Positions 25,030-33,931 of a stretch of DNA of 58,896 nt are shown here, in pieces. This DNA comes from Fibrobacter sp. (GTDB lineage: Bacteria; Fibrobacterota; Fibrobacteria; Fibrobacterales; Fibrobacteraceae): contig JAKSIB010000021.1 in assembly GCA_024399065.1 (NCBI GenBank), forward strand, positions 1-58,896, read 5' to 3'. Every line of letters begins with the position of its first letter. The first letter of the stretch is position 1. The position numbers and the translations under genes were made by a program. The notes under the pieces were generated by a model. The model had not been told where the DNA came from. It saw nothing but the letters and a program-made list of their open reading frames with translations, and ran no database searches.

Positions 25030-27228
25030 TTAGTCCTTGAGGCAACGCAAACTTCGACCGTAGGTCTTGTAGTCGTCGTTCTGGAGTGCGTAGTCGTAAT
25101 CGTAGCGGAAGTTCTGGTACCACGCGCCGTAGCTACTGTACTCAGAAGCAGACCACAAGTTGGCGAGGTAGCCCTCATTGAGGAAATGGCCACGTTCGCG
25201 CCTGTAACCGACGGGGAGCACCGAGAAGCCATACTTGTCGGTACCGTTACCGCTCTTGCCGTAATAATCATTCCAGCCGCTGGTGGATTTCAACAACGAA
25301 CCGGCAGTGCTGGATCCACCTATGTAGGCGTACAGGGTGCTGTACTCCACGTTCGTGGGCACATGCCAGCCCTCGGGGCAAATGCCGCGGTGGGGGCTAT
25401 TAGGGGTACAGGTCTTACCGTAGCCGCATTTGGTTCCTGCGTTTACGCTGAACTGGGCAGCACTATCCATCACGGCGCTCCAGGTGTACAGGCGACCATA
25501 CTTGTCGCAGTTGGAAGCCTTGTTTTCGTAGCACCAGCTGGTGGAATCGGAGGTGTAACTGCTGTAATTGTACTTCACGCCAGTGTATGCGTAGTTCAGG
25601 TTTTCCGCCATCCAAGTCTGGGAGCCGATGGTTACTGTCTTGTAGACTTGGTTGTCACGGAGGTCGGTCAAGGTATTTGCCGACGCATCGTATTTACTTC
25701 CATCCTTGATGCTAGTTCCTTCGCTCGATGAGCTCAGAATGACGGATGAAGATGAAGAACTTGATGATGCAACGGAGCTGCTAGATCCCGGGTCGGTGTC
25801 CGAAATGACACTGGATATGCAACGGATGTACCGAGAATCAACTTCATCTTCATTCACACTAACTTCGACACCCTGATGTTCGTCAAAACTCACATAATAA
25901 AATTCGTCCCATTCCTCATCCCAAAAGTCGTTTTCAACATCACACGTTTCACTAATACTCCAGAAACTTGCATATTTTCCAAAAACATTAAACCCATCCG
26001 TATGGAGAGCATTATCAATATAACTATGACCAGCAGGTAAAACAGAAAATCCAAAGCGGTCTCTATTTTCTTCACCGTTTTTCCAATAACAAGAGGATTT
26101 TAGATATTGACCTGCAGAATCCGCGCCTCCAACAAAATCAAACAGAGTATTCCATTCCTCATTATTCGGCACATGCCAGCCCTGTGGGCATAGTTGAATA
26201 CGATTTGCCTTGTCCCCAGATAAACCATCGCCAGTTTTAGAATACAAGCGACCATATTTCTTACAGTTATTTATATCGTATTCAAAACATCCCGCATATC
26301 CGGATCCGTTGTCGTAATTTAAGTTCTGCGCCATCCAAGTTTGTTCGCCAATGGTAACGATGCTATAAACCTGGCCGTCACGAGAATCAACTATCGTATC
26401 TTTCACAATATTCGAATCCGACGGAACACATAAGTCGTCTTCAATCTCTTCTGAATATTCATCACTGACGCAACGAACAGAAAAACCTTTGGTAAAGGGG
26501 ACATATCCGTCACCATAAATACCGTAATCAAAATAACCTCGTCTAAGACTCAGCCAAACTTCTCTACCGAAATTGGTAGTCCAAAAAACAGCTAACGAAT
26601 CTTTACCACTAAATTCTATAGATTCACGGGATAAGCCATCCGATTTAACTTGGCCTGCAGGTAGTGCGGTAAACCCAAGATTGTCAGTACCTTGCTTGTA
26701 ATGCGAAGGCCAGCCTTTTTTTGCCTCCAGTACACGTCCAGCAAAATGATCTTTGTCATAGTATTGAGCGACACTATACATAAGATACGCATATTCTTCG
26801 ACACTAGGCAAATGCCACCCGTCGGGGCAAACTCCTTGAACGACACCGTTTACATCACAAGACGACCCATATTTATTATCGTCAACAGCTTTAACACCAC
26901 AACCCAGACCTGTTTTGGAGAATAACCCTGCAGAATCCATAGCCGCAGGCCATAGGTACAGGCGCCCATACTTATCACAATTCTTTGATTTATTGTCGTA
27001 GCAAAAACTTTTAGCAGAGCCTACATTATAATCATAGTTCAAATTCTCCGCCATCCAGGTCTGGACACCAATCTTAACTGTCTTGTAGACCTGACCGTCG
27101 CGGGCGTCGGTCATGGTGCCATAGCTAACGTCTGTCGAAGACATTCCATTTTCACCACAGGCGGCAAGGCCCAAAGCCAGGGCAAAGGCGCCAACCGCAA
27201 TCGTACTAAATCCAAAATTTGACTTCAT
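25030..27228 (-). CDS. FISUMP lipoprotein with three FISUMP domains
   Basis: The 732-aa product starts MKSNFGFSTIAVGAFALALG and has a lipobox LAAC (about residues 19-22). Three TIGR02145 (Fibrobacter major paralogous) domains follow, each with DxRDxQVY, TIGxQTWMA(E/Q)NLNY, KYGRLY, CPxGWHxP and a terminal S(R/V)R-C block. The third is separated by a Ser-rich linker containing VILSSSSEG. FISUMP proteins are abundant in Fibrobacter and of unknown function; a cell-surface location is expected. The start at 27228 fits the paralog next door. GAGG is rather distant, so the start is less certain than the domains. Confidence 0.92.
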   Translation of the reverse strand: MKSNFGFSTIAVGAFALALGLAACGENGMSSTDVSYGTMTDARDGQVYKTVKIGVQTWMAENLNYDYNVGSAKSFCYDNKSKNCDKYGRLYLWPAAMDSAGLFSKTGLGCGVKAVDDNKYGSSCDVNGVVQGVCPDGWHLPSVEEYAYLMYSVAQYYDKDHFAGRVLEAKKGWPSHYKQGTDNLGFTALPAGQVKSDGLSRESIEFSGKDSLAVFWTTNFGREVWLSLRRGYFDYGIYGDGYVPFTKGFSVRCVSDEYSEEIEDDLCVPSDSNIVKDTIVDSRDGQVYSIVTIGEQTWMAQNLNYDNGSGYAGCFEYDINNCKKYGRLYSKTGDGLSGDKANRIQLCPQGWHVPNNEEWNTLFDFVGGADSAGQYLKSSCYWKNGEENRDRFGFSVLPAGHSYIDNALHTDGFNVFGKYASFWSISETCDVENDFWDEEWDEFYYVSFDEHQGVEVSVNEDEVDSRYIRCISSVISDTDPGSSSSVASSSSSSSSVILSSSSEGTSIKDGSKYDASANTLTDLRDNQVYKTVTIGSQTWMAENLNYAYTGVKYNYSSYTSDSTSWCYENKASNCDKYGRLYTWSAVMDSAAQFSVNAGTKCGYGKTCTPNSPHRGICPEGWHVPTNVEYSTLYAYIGGSSTAGSLLKSTSGWNDYYGKSGNGTDKYGFSVLPVGYRRERGHFLNEGYLANLWSASEYSSYGAWYQNFRYDYDYALQNDDYKTYGRSLRCLKD

Positions 27229-27343
27229 ATTATTCACGAGGAGCCTCATCCCTGCCAAGTAAAAATTTATTCTACAAGTAAATCTATAAAGCAAAGCTGC
27301 TTTTTTGATAGTAAGCAAGCAAATTCGGCAACGCCACAGACAG

Positions 27344-28180
27344 CTAGTCCTTTAAGCATCGCACAGACAACCCGTAGCTTTTGTCGTTGACGTAATCGTA
27401 CACACCGTCGCCTTCGTTGTAGAAGTACCAAAAAACCGGGTAAAGATTATCGGGATCACTTGAACTCCAATAATTCGCGTAGCTGCCTTCATCATTGAAA
27501 TTGAGATCGTAGTCAAAGTATCCGGCCGGCAAAACAGCAAATCCAAAGGAATCAGAGCCATTACCACCTTCATTCCAACCATCGGTCGACTTCAACTTCG
27601 CACCGGCGACACTGTCTCCACCAACAGCAGTCCACAAGGTAATCCATTCATCATCGCTGGGCAAATGCCAGCCGGAGGGGCAAACTCTCATCGCATCAAG
27701 CCACGGATACAGTCTCCCGTTTTTTTCGCACCATGCATTGTCTAGTTCATAGCAATAGCTATTCCCGTCATCGTAATTCAGATTCTCCGCCATCCAGGTC
27801 TGGGAGCCAATGGTGACAGTCTTGTATACCTGGTCGTCGCGAGCGTCGATTAAAGTTCCCATTACAACGGTTGTCGGATCAACAACAGACACACTACTGC
27901 TAGATTCTTCGCTCGATGAGCTCAGAATGACACTGCTGGAGCTCGGGGCAACGCTAGAAGAGGAACCATCCTTTTCGCTGGAGGAGGATGGAGATTCCGA
28001 GTCGGAGCCCGGGATGACACTGGAAGAAGAGCTCAGGATGACTCTAGAAGACGAAGAATCATCATCATTTGACGGTCCGTTTGTAGAGCCGCCATCACCA
28101 CAGGCGGCAAGGCCCAAAGCCAGGGCAAAGGCACCAACGGCAATCGCACTAAATCCAAAATTAAACTTCATATTTTTCAT
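27344..28180 (-). CDS. FISUMP lipoprotein with one FISUMP domain
   Basis: The 278-aa lipoprotein begins MKNMKFNFGFSAIAVGAFAL, with lipobox LAAC and GGAGG 12 nt upstream. A long Ser/Asp linker (VIPGSDSESPSSSSEKDGSS, VILSSSSEESSSS) leads to a single FISUMP domain (RDDQVYKTVTIGSQTWMAEN ... CPSGWHLPSDDEW ... SYGLSVRCLKD). Its signal-peptide DNA is almost identical to that of the downstream three-domain paralog, pointing to tandem duplication or gene conversion. The two genes lie 115 nt apart in the same direction. Confidence 0.92.
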   Translation of the reverse strand: MKNMKFNFGFSAIAVGAFALALGLAACGDGGSTNGPSNDDDSSSSRVILSSSSSVIPGSDSESPSSSSEKDGSSSSVAPSSSSVILSSSSEESSSSVSVVDPTTVVMGTLIDARDDQVYKTVTIGSQTWMAENLNYDDGNSYCYELDNAWCEKNGRLYPWLDAMRVCPSGWHLPSDDEWITLWTAVGGDSVAGAKLKSTDGWNEGGNGSDSFGFAVLPAGYFDYDLNFNDEGSYANYWSSSDPDNLYPVFWYFYNEGDGVYDYVNDKSYGLSVRCLKD

Positions 28181-28234
28181 AGGGTCCACAAACCTCCCGT
28201 TTTTCAAGATTTGCTCTACGAACAGATTAAAAAA

Positions 28235-29410
28235 TCACTTTCTCAAATATCCTGCATATTGGAACAAACTAAGGCCAAATTCCGGAAGCACAGCAATCAG
28301 GTGGTCAAAGATATCCGCCTGGATTCCTTCGTAGGTAATCCATTCTGTCTTGTTGGTAAAGGCGTAAATTTCCAGAGGCAAGCCCTCGGGGGACGGCGGC
28401 AACTGGCGGGTCATCAAGGTCATGTTCTGAGCCACATCTTCTAAGGAACGCAGGTAGGCCGTACAGTAGGCACGGAAGGTTCCGATGTTTGTGAGATGAC
28501 GGCTGTTCACCATATCCAATTCACTGGGCACGGCACCTTCCCCATACTTGGCGGTAAATTCCGATGCAAGCTCAACACGTTTTTCATCCATATACGGCTT
28601 CAGGATTTCAATCTTGGAAAGGCGTTCGATTTCATCGGGAGTCAAGAAGCGAATGCTTTGCTGGTCAATGAGCAGAGAGCGCTTGATGCGGCGACCGCCG
28701 GATTCTTCCATGCCGCGCCAGTTCTTGAAACTGTTGGTAATGAGATCGTAGGCTGGAATTACAGAAATGGTCTTGTCCCAGTTGCGGACCTTCACAGAAG
28801 TCAAAGTGATGTCGATAACCGTACCGTCGGCATTGTGGCGTTCAATTTCAATCCAGTCGCCCTTGCGAAGCAAATCAGAAATATTGATCTGGATACCGGA
28901 AACCACGCCCAAAATAGAGTCGCGGAAAATCAACATCAGCACGGTAGCGGCGGCACCCAATGCAGACAAAATAAACACAGGGCTCTTGCCAGAAACCTGG
29001 GAAACGATAACAATGGCGCAAACACAGAAAATAGCCAGTTTGATGGCCTGGAAGATTCCATGCAAAGGCTTATTCCTGGTCTTTTGGTTGTTATCGTTCA
29101 ACGCCTCGATCACATCGAAAATAGAGCAGCCTACCGCAAAACCAACCAGTGCAAACCACACGTTGGAGACTCGGGTACACAAGTCCAGAAGGGTGGATCC
29201 CGCAGGCAAAATTTCGGCAATTCCGGTACTGAATACGGCAGCCGGCATGAATTGCAACCCCCTGGAGAAAAAGTTCTTTTCTACCAGGAGGTCGTCAAAC
29301 TTATTGGGAGTCTTTTCGGCAATTTTCTTGGCAATGGGATTTACCACGAAAAAACACAGTGCCATAGCCAGCACAACGATAATAAGCAATATTGCAAACT
29401 TGTAATCCAT
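28235..29410 (-). CDS. MscS-family mechanosensitive channel
   Basis: The 391-aa protein has four to five N-terminal membrane segments, including a pore-lining helix region GKSPVFILSALGAAATVLML. The MscS beta-domain follows, with DSILGVVSGIQINISDLLRKGDWIEI and VRNWDKTISVIPAYDLITNSFKNW. Length and layout resemble the YbdG/MscM-type subgroup, with its C-terminal cytosolic domain (RRIKRSLLIDQQSIRFLTP). It would release solutes on hypo-osmotic shock. It starts only 35 nt from the divergent COG0523 gene. Confidence 0.92.
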   Translation of the reverse strand: MDYKFAILLIIVVLAMALCFFVVNPIAKKIAEKTPNKFDDLLVEKNFFSRGLQFMPAAVFSTGIAEILPAGSTLLDLCTRVSNVWFALVGFAVGCSIFDVIEALNDNNQKTRNKPLHGIFQAIKLAIFCVCAIVIVSQVSGKSPVFILSALGAAATVLMLIFRDSILGVVSGIQINISDLLRKGDWIEIERHNADGTVIDITLTSVKVRNWDKTISVIPAYDLITNSFKNWRGMEESGGRRIKRSLLIDQQSIRFLTPDEIERLSKIEILKPYMDEKRVELASEFTAKYGEGAVPSELDMVNSRHLTNIGTFRAYCTAYLRSLEDVAQNMTLMTRQLPPSPEGLPLEIYAFTNKTEWITYEGIQADIFDHLIAVLPEFGLSLFQYAGYLRK

Positions 29411-29445
29411 AGCCTAAAAATAAAAAAATTGCTAGATTATCGACC

Positions 29446-30738
29446 ATGAAAAAATCAGTACCTATTACAGTGCTCACCGGTTACTTAGGAGCCGGTAAAA
29501 CTACTCTCCTCAACTACGTTCTTAACAATCAGGAAGGCTATCACGTAGCTGTTATCGTCAACGACATTGGCGAAGTCAACATTGACCAGACCCTTATCGA
29601 AAAGGGTGGAAACATCACCAAGGAAGATTCCGGCAAGTTGGTTCCCCTTTCCAACGGTTGCATTTGCTGCTCCCTGAAGCAGGACATGCTGGAACAGATT
29701 GCCGAAATTCTTGAAACCGGCAAGTTCGACTACATCCTTATTGAAGCCAGCGGCATTTGCGAACCCGTGCCTATCGCACAGACCATTTGCATGGCTGGTT
29801 CCCAGCTCCAGGGTAAGAATGGCGAACCTCTCCCCTGCCATTTGGACAGCGTAACCGCAGTGGTAGACGTTCTGCGTCTGGCCGACGAATTCGCTGGTGG
29901 CGAAAAGCTTCTCCAAAAGGACCTGGAAGAAACCGACATTGCAAACCTGCTGATCCAGCAGATCGAATTCTGCAACACCATCATCCTGAACAAGGTGGAC
30001 AGCCTTTCTAAGAAAGACCTGGAACATGTGAAGGCTGTTGTGAAGGCCCTCCAGCCCACCGCCAAGATGATCGAGACCAACTTCGGCAAGGTGGAAATGA
30101 AGGAAATCCTGGACACCAAGCAGTTTGACTTCGACAAGGTTGCTGAAGGCGCTGCCTGGGCCATCGAACTGAACAAGATCGACGACGACCACGATGATGA
30201 TGACGATGAAGACGAACATGAACATCATCACCATCACCACGATGATGACGATGACCACGATCATGAACATCACCATCATGACCACGACGATGAAGACCAC
30301 AGCCACTGCGATCACGAACACGGCGTTTGCCACTGCGGTCATCATCACGACAAGGATCATCCCCATGGTGACGAATACGGCATTTCTACCTTCGTGTATG
30401 AACGCCGCCGTCCCTTCGATCGCAAGAAGTTCGAAGCATTCCTGGACGATTATCCTAACGCAATCATCCGCACCAAGGGTCTCCTGTGGTTCGCTGACGA
30501 ACGTACCGAAAGCTACCTGTTCGAACAGGCAGGCAAGCAGGCAACCGCACAGAATTTCGGTCGCTGGTTTGCTGCAGAAGACAAGGCTACCCAGGATTAC
30601 ATTCTCGCCCAGAATCCTGACCTGAAGAATGTTTGGGACGATGAATACGGCGACCGTATCATCCGCCTCGTCTTCATCGGCCAGCACATGGAAAAGAAGA
30701 AGATCATCGCAGTTCTGGACAGTTGCCTGGACAAGTAA
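29446..30738 (+). CDS. COG0523 (CobW/ZNG-type) GTPase with His/Asp-rich metal-binding insert
   Basis: The 430-aa G3E GTPase has Walker A TGYLGAGKTT (about residue 9), the diagnostic CxCC motif CICC (Cys72, Cys74, Cys75), and the G-domain blocks EASGICEP and LNKVDS. A striking insert (about residues 246-308) of His, Asp and Glu with three Cys precedes the CobW_C domain (GISTFVYERRRPFDRKKFE). Such inserts bind zinc or other divalent metals, so a metallochaperone delivering zinc to client enzymes is likely. There is no clear Shine-Dalgarno; TAGATT lies 7 nt upstream, suggesting a leaderless or near-leaderless mRNA. A terminator follows. Confidence 0.92.
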   Translation: MKKSVPITVLTGYLGAGKTTLLNYVLNNQEGYHVAVIVNDIGEVNIDQTLIEKGGNITKEDSGKLVPLSNGCICCSLKQDMLEQIAEILETGKFDYILIEASGICEPVPIAQTICMAGSQLQGKNGEPLPCHLDSVTAVVDVLRLADEFAGGEKLLQKDLEETDIANLLIQQIEFCNTIILNKVDSLSKKDLEHVKAVVKALQPTAKMIETNFGKVEMKEILDTKQFDFDKVAEGAAWAIELNKIDDDHDDDDDEDEHEHHHHHHDDDDDHDHEHHHHDHDDEDHSHCDHEHGVCHCGHHHDKDHPHGDEYGISTFVYERRRPFDRKKFEAFLDDYPNAIIRTKGLLWFADERTESYLFEQAGKQATAQNFGRWFAAEDKATQDYILAQNPDLKNVWDDEYGDRIIRLVFIGQHMEKKKIIAVLDSCLDK

Positions 30739-30757
30739 TTAACAGACTTAGTTCAAC

Positions 30758-30791
30758 AAAAAGCCCTGCGAGCCAAATCGCAGGACTTTTT
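30758..30791 (+). terminator. Terminator after the COG0523 gene
   Basis: CCTGCGA-gccaaa-TCGCAGG (765-784) lies between an A-run and a T-rich tail. Confidence 0.85.
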
Positions 30792-30832
30792 CTATTTTTT
30801 TTGCATACAGAAATTAGGAGGTTTATTTGACT

Positions 30833-31459
30833 ATGATCAAGTCAAAGTTTATTTGGGTTAGCGCATTCGCCATCGCATTAATCAACGCCTGTTCCAGCGG
30901 CACCGATGCCGATGAAACCAGCGGCGTTTTCCCCGAGCGCTGGGCAAACAATCCTGCAGGTTACGGAAGTGAAATTTATTCAGTTGCCAAAGGCGATTCC
31001 ATCAATGGATTCCAATGTTCCGTTTATGAAAAAGGAAATGAAGTCATTGAATCCTCCATTGAATTTCAATCAGGATTTGAAATCAAGGCCATATACCGCA
31101 ACCTCATCAAAAACGACAGCATCACAGTAACTGTTTTCGTCGGCATGGAACCTTATACAAAAATGACCATGGAAGACATGTGTAACCAAATGACCCAAAG
31201 CGCTGATACAGCCAATGGTGCGTACGTGGTTTGCGAAGATGATTACATCAAAGAAGTCGCATTCGGTTCATATACAGTGTCCGATTCTATCGCAATCGCG
31301 AGGACAAAGGAACAGGCTATCAAGAAATGTAAGCAAAAAGACCTTGACTACGAAGTACCCGCCGGCAACGACGCTTTCGAGGAGCCATCTTGCGTCCCCG
31401 ACACCCTTTTCAAAGCAGACGGTTCCTACACCCTGGATATCCCGGATAACTGCAACTAG
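30833..31459 (+). CDS. Lipoprotein of unknown function
   Basis: The 208-aa product MIKSKFIWVSAFAIALINAC is a predicted lipoprotein (lipobox INAC) followed by a Ser/Asp-rich start of the mature chain. The rest is polar, with several cysteines that could form disulfides (CSVYEK, MCNQM, VVCED, KKCKQK, SCVPD, DNCN). No family is recognised. AGGAGG lies 11 nt before this ATG; a TTG two codons earlier is an alternative start. It is isolated between two terminators. Confidence 0.7.
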   Translation: MIKSKFIWVSAFAIALINACSSGTDADETSGVFPERWANNPAGYGSEIYSVAKGDSINGFQCSVYEKGNEVIESSIEFQSGFEIKAIYRNLIKNDSITVTVFVGMEPYTKMTMEDMCNQMTQSADTANGAYVVCEDDYIKEVAFGSYTVSDSIAIARTKEQAIKKCKQKDLDYEVPAGNDAFEEPSCVPDTLFKADGSYTLDIPDNCN

Positions 31460-31474
31460 CTTTCACTTCAATTC

Positions 31475-31492
31475 TTGGCACAATTTTTGCAA
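31475..31492 (+). promoter_or_regulatory. Sigma-54 (RpoN)-type promoter upstream of aconitase
   Basis: T-TGGCAC-A-ATTT-TTGC-A matches the -24/-12 consensus, with GG and GC 12 nt apart, and predicts a start near 31502. A sigma-70-like TATAAT (31493-31498) overlaps, but no -35 stands at the right spacing. Confidence 0.6.
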
Positions 31493-31496
31493 TATA

Positions 31497-31530
31497 ATCG
31501 GTTGGAGTAATCCAGCCGATTTTTGATTTT
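31497..31530 (+). terminator. Terminator of the upstream lipoprotein gene, overlapping the aconitase promoter
   Basis: ATCGGTTGG-agtaat-CCAGCCGAT (31497-31520, 9 bp with one G-T pair) is followed by TTTTGATTTT. Its left arm starts before the predicted aconitase start site. Confidence 0.75.
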
Positions 31531-31566
31531 TCTAAATTTTGGCCGTTAAAATTTAACGAGGTAACT

Positions 31567-33840
31567 ATGCTTTTCAATTTCGACATGATCCAGAAGGTCT
31601 ATGCCAAGATGCCGGCCCGCGTTGACGGTGCACGCAAGCTCCTTGGCCGTCCCCTCACCCTTGCAGAAAAGATTCTCTACACCCACTTGATCGATGGTGC
31701 AGAATCCAAGCAGTATGTTCGTGGTACTGATTTTGCCGAATTCCATCCGGACCGCGTGGCAATGCAGGACGCTACCGCCCAGATGGCTCTCCTCCAGTTT
31801 ACAACTGCTGGAAAATCCAAGGTCGCTGTTCCAAGTTCTGTACATTGCGACCACTTGATTATCGCCAAGGAAGGTGTGGAAATTGACCTCCCGAAGGCAA
31901 AGTCCGACAGTAAGGAAGTGTACGACTTCCTCCAGTCCGTTTCCGCCAAGTACGGCATTGACTGCTGGCTTCCGGGCGCAGGCATCATCCACCAGGTGGT
32001 TCTCGAAAACTACGCCTTCCCCGGTGGCATGATGATCGGTACCGACTCCCACACTGTGAACGCAGGCGGTCTCGGCATGCTGGCTATCGGTGTTGGCGGT
32101 GCTGACGCTGTGGATGCCATGGTTGGCCTCCCCTGGGAATTGAAGTACCCGAAGATGATCGGTGTGAAGCTCACCGGTAAGCTCCAGGGCTTTGCAACCG
32201 CTAAGGACATCATCCTGAAGCTGGCTGGCATCCTCACCGTTAAGGGCGGCACCAACGCTATTATTGAATACTTCGGCGAAGGCGCACGTAGCCTCTCCGC
32301 TACCGGCAAGGCAACCATCGCCAACATGGGTGCAGAAGTGGGCGCAACCTGCTCCACCTTCAGCTACGATGATTCCATGAGCCGTTACCTCAAGGTTACC
32401 GGCCGTGCAGAAGTTGCCGAAGCCGCCGACAAGATCGCTTCTTACCTCCAGGCAGACCCGGAAGTTGAAGCCGAACCGGAAAAGTACTTCGACCGCGTTG
32501 TGGAAATCGATCTTTCCACTCTCGTTCCCCACTACAATGGCCCCTTCAGCCCGGACCGCGCTTTCGCAATCACCGACATGGCAGAATCCATCAAGGCAAC
32601 AGACGCAAAGCCGGAATCCAAGGACGAAGTTAGCGCAGCCCTCATCGGTTCCTGCACCAACTCCAGCTACGAAGACCTCTACATGGCAGCAAGCATGATC
32701 AAGCAGGCTCTCGCCAAGGGTCTCGGCCCGAAGTGCCCGCTGATCATCAACCCGGGTTCCGAACAGGTTCGCTACACCGCTGAACGCGACGGCCTCATCG
32801 ACATCTTCAAGCAGTTCGGCGCAGTGATCATGACCAACGCTTGCGGTCCTTGCATTGGCCGTTGGGACCGTGCTGGTGCCGACAAGAAGGAATTGAACAC
32901 CATCGTTCACTCCTTCAACCGTAACTTTGCAAAGCGCGCTGACGGCAACCCCAACACTCACGCTTTCGTTGCTTCCCCGTTGATGGCTGTAATCGCAGCT
33001 CTCTCCGGCAAGCTCACTTTCAATCCGGCTACCGACACCCTCGTCAATGGCGAAGGCAAGGCTGTGAAGTTGGATCCTCCTGAAAAGTGCGAACTTCCGG
33101 TCAACGGCTTCGAAGTGAAGGACGCTGGTTTCCAGGCTCCGGCAGAAGACGGTTCCTCCATCACCGTGACCATCAATCCGGAAAGTAAGCGTCTCCAGGC
33201 TCTGGCACCGTTTGCTGCATGGGACGGCAAGGACATCATGGGCGCTCCGATCCTCATTAAGGCCAAGGGCAAGTGCACCACCGACCATATTTCTATGGCA
33301 GGTCCGTGGCTCAACTACCGCGGTCACTTGGAAAACATTTCCAACAACATGCTCATCGGTGCTGTGAACGCATTCAATGGCGAAACCAACAAGGTTCTCT
33401 GCCAGTGCGGTTCCTATAAGGAAGTTCCGGAACTTGCTAAGGTTTACAAGAACAAGGGCATCGGCTCCATCGTTATCGGTGACGAAAACTATGGTGAAGG
33501 CTCCAGCCGCGAACACGCTGCTATGGAACCCCGCTTCCTGGGCGTTAAGGCTGTGATCGTGAAGAGCTTCGCTCGTATTCACGAAACCAACCTGAAGAAG
33601 CAGGGCATGCTGGCACTCACCTTCGCTAACCCGGCAGACTACGACAAGATCCAGGAACAGGACGTGTTCGACATTCTCGGCCTCACCGAGTTTGCTCCGG
33701 GCAAGCCGTTCACCTTGGTGGCACACCACAAAGACGGTTCCGCCGACAACATCACCCTGAACCACACCTACAACGAACAGCAGTGGGCATGGTTCAAGGC
33801 CGGTTCCGCTCTGAACTTGATCAAGCTCAATAACAAGTAA
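31567..33840 (+). CDS. acn: Aconitate hydratase (mitochondrial-type)
   Basis: This 757-aa enzyme isomerises citrate to isocitrate in the TCA cycle. The 4Fe-4S ligands are Cys363 in [11 protein letters not shown] and Cys426/Cys429 in [11 protein letters not shown]. Other aconitase blocks are [31 protein letters not shown] and [17 protein letters not shown]. The length and domain order fit the mitochondrial/AcnA-like group. GAGG lies 6 nt before the ATG. It is monocistronic, between the sigma-54-like promoter and a double terminator. Confidence 0.97.
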   Translation: MLFNFDMIQKVYAKMPARVDGARKLLGRPLTLAEKILYTHLIDGAESKQYVRGTDFAEFHPDRVAMQDATAQMALLQFTTAGKSKVAVPSSVHCDHLIIAKEGVEIDLPKAKSDSKEVYDFLQSVSAKYGIDCWLPGAGIIHQVVLENYAFPGGMMIGTDSHTVNAGGLGMLAIGVGGADAVDAMVGLPWELKYPKMIGVKLTGKLQGFATAKDIILKLAGILTVKGGTNAIIEYFGEGARSLSATGKATIANMGAEVGATCSTFSYDDSMSRYLKVTGRAEVAEAADKIASYLQADPEVEAEPEKYFDRVVEIDLSTLVPHYNGPFSPDRAFAITDMAESIKATDAKPESKDEVSAALIGSCTNSSYEDLYMAASMIKQALAKGLGPKCPLIINPGSEQVRYTAERDGLIDIFKQFGAVIMTNACGPCIGRWDRAGADKKELNTIVHSFNRNFAKRADGNPNTHAFVASPLMAVIAALSGKLTFNPATDTLVNGEGKAVKLDPPEKCELPVNGFEVKDAGFQAPAEDGSSITVTINPESKRLQALAPFAAWDGKDIMGAPILIKAKGKCTTDHISMAGPWLNYRGHLENISNNMLIGAVNAFNGETNKVLCQCGSYKEVPELAKVYKNKGIGSIVIGDENYGEGSSREHAAMEPRFLGVKAVIVKSFARIHETNLKKQGMLALTFANPADYDKIQEQDVFDILGLTEFAPGKPFTLVAHHKDGSADNITLNHTYNEQQWAWFKAGSALNLIKLNNK

Positions 33841-33850
33841 TTAGGAATTC

Positions 33851-33914
33851 GCGCGGAATCCTCCGCGCAGTTCTTGAAGAAAAAAAGTCCTGGGCCAAAA
33901 CCCAGGATTTTTTT
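33851..33914. terminator. Terminator pair between convergent genes (one bidirectional)
   Basis: GCGCGGA-atcc-TCCGCGC (33851-33868) is followed by a second hairpin TCCTGGG-ccaaaa-CCCAGGA (33888-33907). The second is flanked by an A-run and a T-run, so it can stop transcription in both directions. Confidence 0.85.
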
Positions 33915-33931
33915 GCATTTGAGTTACGATT

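Noticed and set aside
29485-30687. Frame opposite the COG0523 GTPase (400 codons)
   Set aside because: It is antisense to a secure gene and consists largely of Val/Ile/Met from the opposite of the His/Asp-rich repeat.
31546-33765. Long open frame (739 codons) opposite aconitase
   Set aside because: It mirrors the coding strand of a clear aconitase, has no recognisable domain, and its frame is the usual antisense by-product of Fibrobacter codon usage.
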